Part shown: in pieces, positions 4,999 through 8,061 of the stretch | Numbering within the stretch: the stretch's first letter is position 1 | Layout: each line of letters opens with the position of its first letter | Assembly: GCA_023423215.1 (NCBI GenBank) | Contig: JAFAFZ010000572.1 | Coordinates: 1-8,061 of the forward strand | Length of the DNA stretch: 8,061 nt | From: Actinomycetes bacterium | GTDB taxonomy: Bacteria; Actinomycetota; Acidimicrobiia; Acidimicrobiales; Microtrichaceae | Direction: 5' to 3' | Translations under genes and position numbers: made by a program | Notes under the pieces: model-generated | What the model saw: only the letters and a program-made list of their open reading frames with translations | What the model was told of the DNA's origin: nothing | The model's database searches: none

Positions 4999-5654
4999 AG
5001 CAGCACAACCGCAGCCGACTGGCTGCAATGGCGATCGCGGCGACCGTCGTACTCGGTGCGGTCGCGTGCGTCCCGCCCCCCGGGCCGGACGTGGAGCCGC
5101 CCGACGACCGCGCGGTGATCACCGACGACGCCCACCTGGACGTCGTGTCGATCGAGCTGCACGGCGACCACTTCCACGTCGGCATCGACCACGCCGACCA
5201 CGAGGAGCAGCTCCACCCCGAGGACGTCGTCCTGGCCCTCGGCCACCCGAACGAATCGATCGTCGGTGACGACCCGGGCTTCGCTCCGCTCGGCGCTGCC
5301 GGCACGCCGATCTGGACCCTGGACGGCGGGTGGAGCGTGCACGGCGCGGCCGCCGGTGACCTGGTCGACGACACCGTCACGATGCACGTCCGCTCGATCA
5401 GCGGTCCCGGAACCCTGGGCGTCTGGAGCACGGACGGGCTGGGGGTGCCGACCTTCCAGTTCGACAGCGGTGCACCGCTGCCGCAGTCGCTCGACCTCTC
5501 GCACCACGCCCACGCGCACCGCAACTGGAGCTTCACCGAGCCCGGTGAGTACACGGTCGACATCGAGGTCACCGGCGTGCTGGCCGCGACGGGAGAGGAG
5601 CTGACCTCGGGCGTCCAGACCTGGACCTTCCGCATCGAGGACCACGACCACTGA
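4992..5654 (+). CDS. Histidine-rich choice-of-anchor M domain lipoprotein, last gene of plus operon
   Basis: A 220-residue predicted lipoprotein. The signal peptide ends in AVAC (Cys26), followed by a short Pro/acidic linker and one divergent choice-of-anchor M domain (about 42-216). The domain contains AHLD (47-50), APLG (98-101), GPG (138-140) and a cluster HHAHAHRNWSF (171-181). It holds 17 histidines, many concentrated at 48-75 with Asp and Glu between them, and it ends in DHDH. The other copies are not His-rich in that segment, so this one seems specialised for metal binding, probably zinc given the neighbouring ZnuA-like gene (inference). The ATG at 4992 overlaps the previous stop by 7 nt (ATGGTGA), and GGAGG (4982-4986) lies 5 nt before it, inside the previous coding region, so translation is coupled. 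A strong stem-loop follows 13 nt after the stop. Confidence 0.9.
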   Translation: MVKQHNRSRLAAMAIAATVVLGAVACVPPPGPDVEPPDDRAVITDDAHLDVVSIELHGDHFHVGIDHADHEEQLHPEDVVLALGHPNESIVGDDPGFAPLGAAGTPIWTLDGGWSVHGAAAGDLVDDTVTMHVRSISGPGTLGVWSTDGLGVPTFQFDSGAPLPQSLDLSHHAHAHRNWSFTEPGEYTVDIEVTGVLAATGEELTSGVQTWTFRIEDHDH

Positions 5655-5667
5655 GTCGATGGGGCGT

Positions 5668-5704
5668 GAGCCCGGCGTGCGGCTCCCAGCCACACGCCGG
5701 GCTC
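5668..5704 (+). terminator. Stem-loop terminator of the plus-strand lipoprotein operon
   Basis: GAGCCCGGCGTG (5668-5679) and CACGCCGGGCTC (5693-5704) are perfectly complementary over 12 bp. In the 13-nt loop, GGCT and AGCC can pair again around CCC. It starts 13 nt after the stop at 5654. As in many high-GC actinobacteria, no long T-run follows. Confidence 0.75.
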
Positions 5705-5728
5705 GTCCTGTCGGCGGGTCGGAAGGAT

Positions 5729-5749
5729 CCGGCGCAGCGAACGCGCCGG
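5729..5749. repeat. Small inverted repeat in the leader of the hydrolase gene
   Basis: CCGGCGC (5729-5735) and GCGCCGG (5743-5749) form a perfect 7-bp stem around a 7-nt loop. It lies in the gap of about 100 bases between the operon terminator and the hydrolase start, where I find no convincing -35/-10 pair. It could be a second terminator stem or have no function. Confidence 0.25.
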
Positions 5750-5805
5750 CGCGCGAGCATCACCCGATCGACCGGCGCCTCGTCGGTCCGAGCGATGGGA
5801 AGGTC

Positions 5806-6735
5806 ATGTCGAGCTGCGAGTTCCACCCCGAGCTGCGTCGGGCCGCCAGGTTCCTGCCCCGCCAGCCCATCGGCCCGCGGTCGCTGCGCTACGTCCGACT
5901 GGGCGACCGCCTGCTCTCGCGACGGCGCCCGCCCGCCGGGGTCACCATCGACCGCGCGGACGACGTCGGGCTGCGCGTGCACCGCTCGCCCGCTGCGTCG
6001 ATCGCCGCGCCGGGTCCCGGGGTGCTGTGGATCCACGGCGGCGGCTACGTCATGGGCTCCCCGGCGCAGGACGACGCCGGCTGCCGCGAGCTGGCGGACG
6101 CACTCGGTGCCGTCGTCGTGGCGGTCGACCACCGGCTGGCACCCGAGCACCCGCACCCGGGCCCGATCGAGGACTGCTACCACGCGCTGCGGTGGCTGGC
6201 GGCGCAGCCTGACGTCGACCCGACCCGCATCGTCATCGGCGGTGCGAGCGCGGGCGGGGGGCTGGCCGCCGCGCTGACCGCGCTGGCGGTCGACCGGGGT
6301 GAGGTCGCCCCGGCGTTCCAGCTGCTCGTCTACCCGATGCTGGACGACCGCACCGTCCTGGCCGGACCGCCGGCTCAGGAGCGCTGCTTCCGGCTGTGGA
6401 ACTCGACGTCGAACCGGTTCGGCTGGAGCTCGTACCTGGGGGTCGAGCCCGGCTCGCCGGAGGTGCCGGTCGAGGCGGTGCCCGCACGGCGTGAGGACCT
6501 GTCCGCACTGCCGCCGGCCTGGATCGGTGTGGGCACGCTGGACCTGTTCCACGACGAGGACGTCGCCCACGCCGAGCGCTTGCGCGCGGCGGGCGTGCCG
6601 TGCGAGCTGGTGGTGGTGCCGGGCGCGTTCCACGCCTTCGACCTGGTGCAGGGCGCGACGGTGGTGCGCGAGTTCCGGGCGTCGCAGTTGGCTGCGGTCG
6701 CGGCGGCGCTCTCCCAGCCCCTCGCCGGGCCGTGA
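5806..6735 (+). CDS. Alpha/beta hydrolase, HSL (family IV) esterase/lipase-like
   Basis: A 309-residue cytoplasmic-looking hydrolase, the usual length for the bacterial hormone-sensitive-lipase family. Visible signatures are the oxyanion-hole motif HGGGY (77-81), the family block VDHRLAPEHPHPGPIEDCY (107-125), the nucleophile elbow GASAG with S148, the acid D246 in GVGTLDLF, and H276 in PGAFHAFD. A complete Ser-Asp-His triad is therefore present. It should cleave short-chain carboxylic esters; the natural substrate cannot be told. I chose the ATG at 5806, with GGGA/GGAAGG just upstream. The frame is open back to 5659, but that would run through the operon terminator stem-loop. The gene is convergent with the next gene, the two stops being 1 nt apart with no terminator between them. 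There is no evident link to the metal system. Confidence 0.9.
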   Translation: MSSCEFHPELRRAARFLPRQPIGPRSLRYVRLGDRLLSRRRPPAGVTIDRADDVGLRVHRSPAASIAAPGPGVLWIHGGGYVMGSPAQDDAGCRELADALGAVVVAVDHRLAPEHPHPGPIEDCYHALRWLAAQPDVDPTRIVIGGASAGGGLAAALTALAVDRGEVAPAFQLLVYPMLDDRTVLAGPPAQERCFRLWNSTSNRFGWSSYLGVEPGSPEVPVEAVPARREDLSALPPAWIGVGTLDLFHDEDVAHAERLRAAGVPCELVVVPGAFHAFDLVQGATVVREFRASQLAAVAAALSQPLAGP

Positions 6736-6736
6736 C

Positions 6737-7183
6737 TCAGGCGTTCGGCTCGAGCACGAACAGCGGGATGGCCCGGTCCGTCGCCGCCTGGTAGGCGTCG
6801 TAGTCCGGCCACACCGCGCTGGCGCGTGCCCACCACTCGGCCTTCTCGTCGCCGTCGACCTCTCGCACCGCGTAGTCCACGAGCGCGGCGCCGTCCTGCA
6901 GACGGGCGACGGGGTTCGCCCGCAGGTTGTGCACCCACTGCGGGTTCGTCGGCGCGCCGCCCTGCGACCCGATCACGGCGTAGTTGCCCTCGCCGTCCGC
7001 GACCCGCACGAGCGGGGTCTTGCGCACGTTGCCCGACCTGGCACCGAGGGTCCACAGCACGATCCACTCGTCGCCGACCAGATCGCTCGGCTCGGCGCCG
7101 TCGGTCCGCTCGTAGCGCTCGACCTCCTGGGCGATGGGCTCCCAGGGGCTGGGTTCGTACTCGGCGTCGTCGAACGCGGACAT
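6737..7183 (-). CDS. Nitroreductase-family deazaflavin (F420)-dependent oxidoreductase, Ddn-like
   Basis: A 148-residue protein of the small split-beta-barrel family that includes Mycobacterium tuberculosis Ddn and its relatives (DUF385/F420H2-dependent quinone reductase). The diagnostic run is visible: LWTLGARSGNVRKTPLVRV (43-61), then GSQGGAPTNPQWVHNLRANP (72-91), the usual F420-contact region, and a C-terminal block WPDYDAYQAATDRAIPLFVL (125-144). Such proteins reduce quinones, nitro compounds or enones with the cofactor F420H2. The specific substrate cannot be predicted from the family. The ATG at 7183 has GGGAG 6 nt upstream (7194-7190). The gene lies 72 nt downstream of the SMP-30-like gene on the same strand, so they may be cotranscribed. 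The length is normal and nothing is missing. Confidence 0.93.
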   Translation of the reverse strand: MSAFDDAEYEPSPWEPIAQEVERYERTDGAEPSDLVGDEWIVLWTLGARSGNVRKTPLVRVADGEGNYAVIGSQGGAPTNPQWVHNLRANPVARLQDGAALVDYAVREVDGDEKAEWWARASAVWPDYDAYQAATDRAIPLFVLEPNA

Positions 7184-7225
7184 GGCGTGCTCCCGGATCT
7201 CGGCCCCGATCGGGCGTGGCGGACT

Positions 7226-7243
7226 GGCGATGACCCTATCGCC
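7226..7243 (-). promoter_or_regulatory. Short inverted repeat with a possible -10 box before the oxidoreductase gene
   Basis: GGCGAT (7226-7231) and ATCGCC (7238-7243) pair perfectly around 6 nt. On the minus strand the same stretch contains TAGGGT (7239-7234), which fits TAnnnT. The only -35-like sequence upstream (GTGACG region, near 7255-7260) is weak and spans the preceding stop codon. It may be a weak internal promoter or an incidental repeat. Confidence 0.2.
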
Positions 7244-7255
7244 GGCGTCCGATCG

Positions 7256-8061
7256 TCACGGCCGTCCGGCGTGGGGCACCTCGACGCGCTGGGTGAGCAC
7301 CACCCCGTCGGACGCGCCGGACTCGTCCCACCGGTTGGCGACGACGAACAGCGTCCGTCCGTCGTCGCCGCCGAGCATGCAGGCGAAGCACCCGCGATCG
7401 GCCTCGACGCTGTCCAGCACCTCGCCGCCGGGAGCCACCCGGGTGCAGCGCTCGCCCGGCACGCTGGCGTACCAGATCGCTCCCTCGGCATCCGCGCAGA
7501 TGCCGTCGGGTGCGGCGCCCGGACCGAGGTCGGCCCAGACGCGACGGTCGACCAGGTTCCCGTCGCCGGTGATGGTCCAGGCGGTGAGCCGGTCCGCGTG
7601 CGACTCGGCCACGACCAGCGTGTCGTCATCCAGCACCACCATCCCGTTCGGGAACCACACGTCGTCCGCGACCTGGCGACTGGTGCCGTCGGGCAGCACC
7701 ACGGCGACCAGACCGGGCTCCGGCTCCTCCCACGGCATGGCGCCGGGCATGTCCACCCAGACGCGGCCCGCGGCGTCGACCACGATCTCGTTGAAGGGCT
7801 GACCCGCCGCGCCGTACGGAGCCAGGTCCGTGCCGACGACCACACCCCCGGGTGTCGTCGCCACCAGACGGCCGTCGGGCAGCCAGTCGATCGAGAACGG
7901 CAGACCGTCCACCCTGGCCACGACCTCGGGAACGCCGTCGCCGTCGAAGGCGAGCACCTGACCCGCCATCCAGTCGCACATCCAGAAGCGGCCGTCGTGC
8001 CACCTCGGGGACTCGCCCATCTGGAACCCGGTCGCGGACCGAGAGTTAAAGGCGTAGCAGA
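7256..8061 (-). CDS. SMP-30/gluconolactonase/LRE family protein, 5' end cut by right window edge
   Basis: A six-bladed beta-propeller hydrolase-like protein with 254 residues from the first Met (8020) to the stop. Family motifs are GESPRWHDGRFW (2-13) with the metal-ligand Glu3, FNEIVVDAAGRVWV (76-89), FPNGMVVL (123-130) with Asn125, and APDGICADAEGAIWYAS (170-186) with Asp172. It ends in the typical VPHAGRP. These residues form the divalent-metal site of gluconolactonases and related lactonases. The frame stays open past 8020 to the window end and reads ATGFQ directly before MGESPRW, which matches the usual family start (xxGFxFGESPRW). There is no start codon in frame between 8021 and 8061 and no Shine-Dalgarno before 8020, so the true start is probably outside the window. 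The substrate is unknown. The oxidoreductase gene follows 72 nt downstream. Confidence 0.87.
   Translation of the reverse strand, partial: CYAFNSRSATGFQMGESPRWHDGRFWMCDWMAGQVLAFDGDGVPEVVARVDGLPFSIDWLPDGRLVATTPGGVVVGTDLAPYGAAGQPFNEIVVDAAGRVWVDMPGAMPWEEPEPGLVAVVLPDGTSRQVADDVWFPNGMVVLDDDTLVVAESHADRLTAWTITGDGNLVDRRVWADLGPGAAPDGICADAEGAIWYASVPGERCTRVAPGGEVLDSVEADRGCFACMLGGDDGRTLFVVANRWDESGASDGVVLTQRVEVPHAGRP

Noticed and set aside
3439..5028. Long minus-strand open frame (529 codons) opposite the plus-strand lipoproteins
   Set aside because: The composition is Arg/Gly/Ala-rich with no recognisable domain, and the sense strand encodes clear family proteins with signal peptides and ribosome binding sites.
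5705..5805. Promoter for the hydrolase gene
   Set aside because: No -35/-10 pair with reasonable spacing was found, only a short inverted repeat at 5729-5749. The promoter may lack consensus elements, so none is claimed.
5569..6633. Minus-strand open frame (354 codons) opposite the hydrolase
   Set aside because: It is antisense to an intact HSL-family catalytic triad, runs through the operon terminator region, and shows no domain features.
1..8061. Mobile elements, CRISPR arrays, tRNA or rRNA genes
   Set aside because: No transposase or integrase motifs, no regularly spaced direct repeats, and no cloverleaf-like sequences were found on either strand.

Overview
The window is a high-GC (by eye about 70% G+C) chromosomal segment of an actinobacterium. 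Support for this comes from the base composition, GTG starts, a sortase signal of the LAxTG type, an F420-type (deazaflavin-dependent) oxidoreductase, and above all a group of surface proteins built on the actinobacterial 'choice-of-anchor M' domain (the P_ac_wall repeat family, TIGR03769). The Thr/Pro/Ala-rich linkers would suit Acidimicrobiia-like or related lineages, but I cannot fix the taxon from sequence alone.

Left part, minus strand (1-2689): a metal-uptake ABC transporter operon of the 'anchored repeat' type. The order of transcription is a lipoprotein substrate-binding protein of the ZnuA/TroA class (1112-2689), then a membrane-anchored choice-of-anchor M protein (57-1061), then the first 20 codons of an ABC ATPase (1-60) that overlaps the preceding stop by GTGA and runs off the left edge. 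The permease is expected beyond the edge. The binding protein carries a choice-of-anchor M domain inserted between its first and second metal ligands, and that inserted copy appears circularly permuted.

Centre (2690-2800): a short AT-rich divergent promoter region holding a 25-bp near-perfect palindrome (2714-2738), extendable to a 43-bp imperfect inverted repeat. It has outward-facing -35/-10 pairs that share the palindrome centre. This looks like the operator of a Fur/Zur-type or other metal-responsive repressor controlling both operons.

Plus strand (2801-5654): three consecutive exported proteins, each with one choice-of-anchor M domain. They are a short lipoprotein (2801-3541), a longer protein with both a lipobox and a C-terminal LARTG sorting signal (3646-4998), and a histidine-rich lipoprotein (4992-5654). 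A GC hairpin lies between the first two, the last two overlap by 7 nt, and a 12-bp perfect stem-loop (5668-5704) closes the operon. Together with the minus-strand genes this gives five copies of one domain, presented on the envelope in at least three ways, around one metal transporter. I infer that the system captures and relays metal (most likely zinc) across the envelope.

Right part (5806-8061): ordinary metabolic genes with no visible link to the system. They are an HSL-family alpha/beta hydrolase (plus), a convergent deazaflavin-dependent nitroreductase/quinone reductase-like protein (minus), and an SMP-30/gluconolactonase-like protein (minus) cut by the right edge. No tRNA, rRNA, CRISPR array, insertion sequence or integrase was seen.
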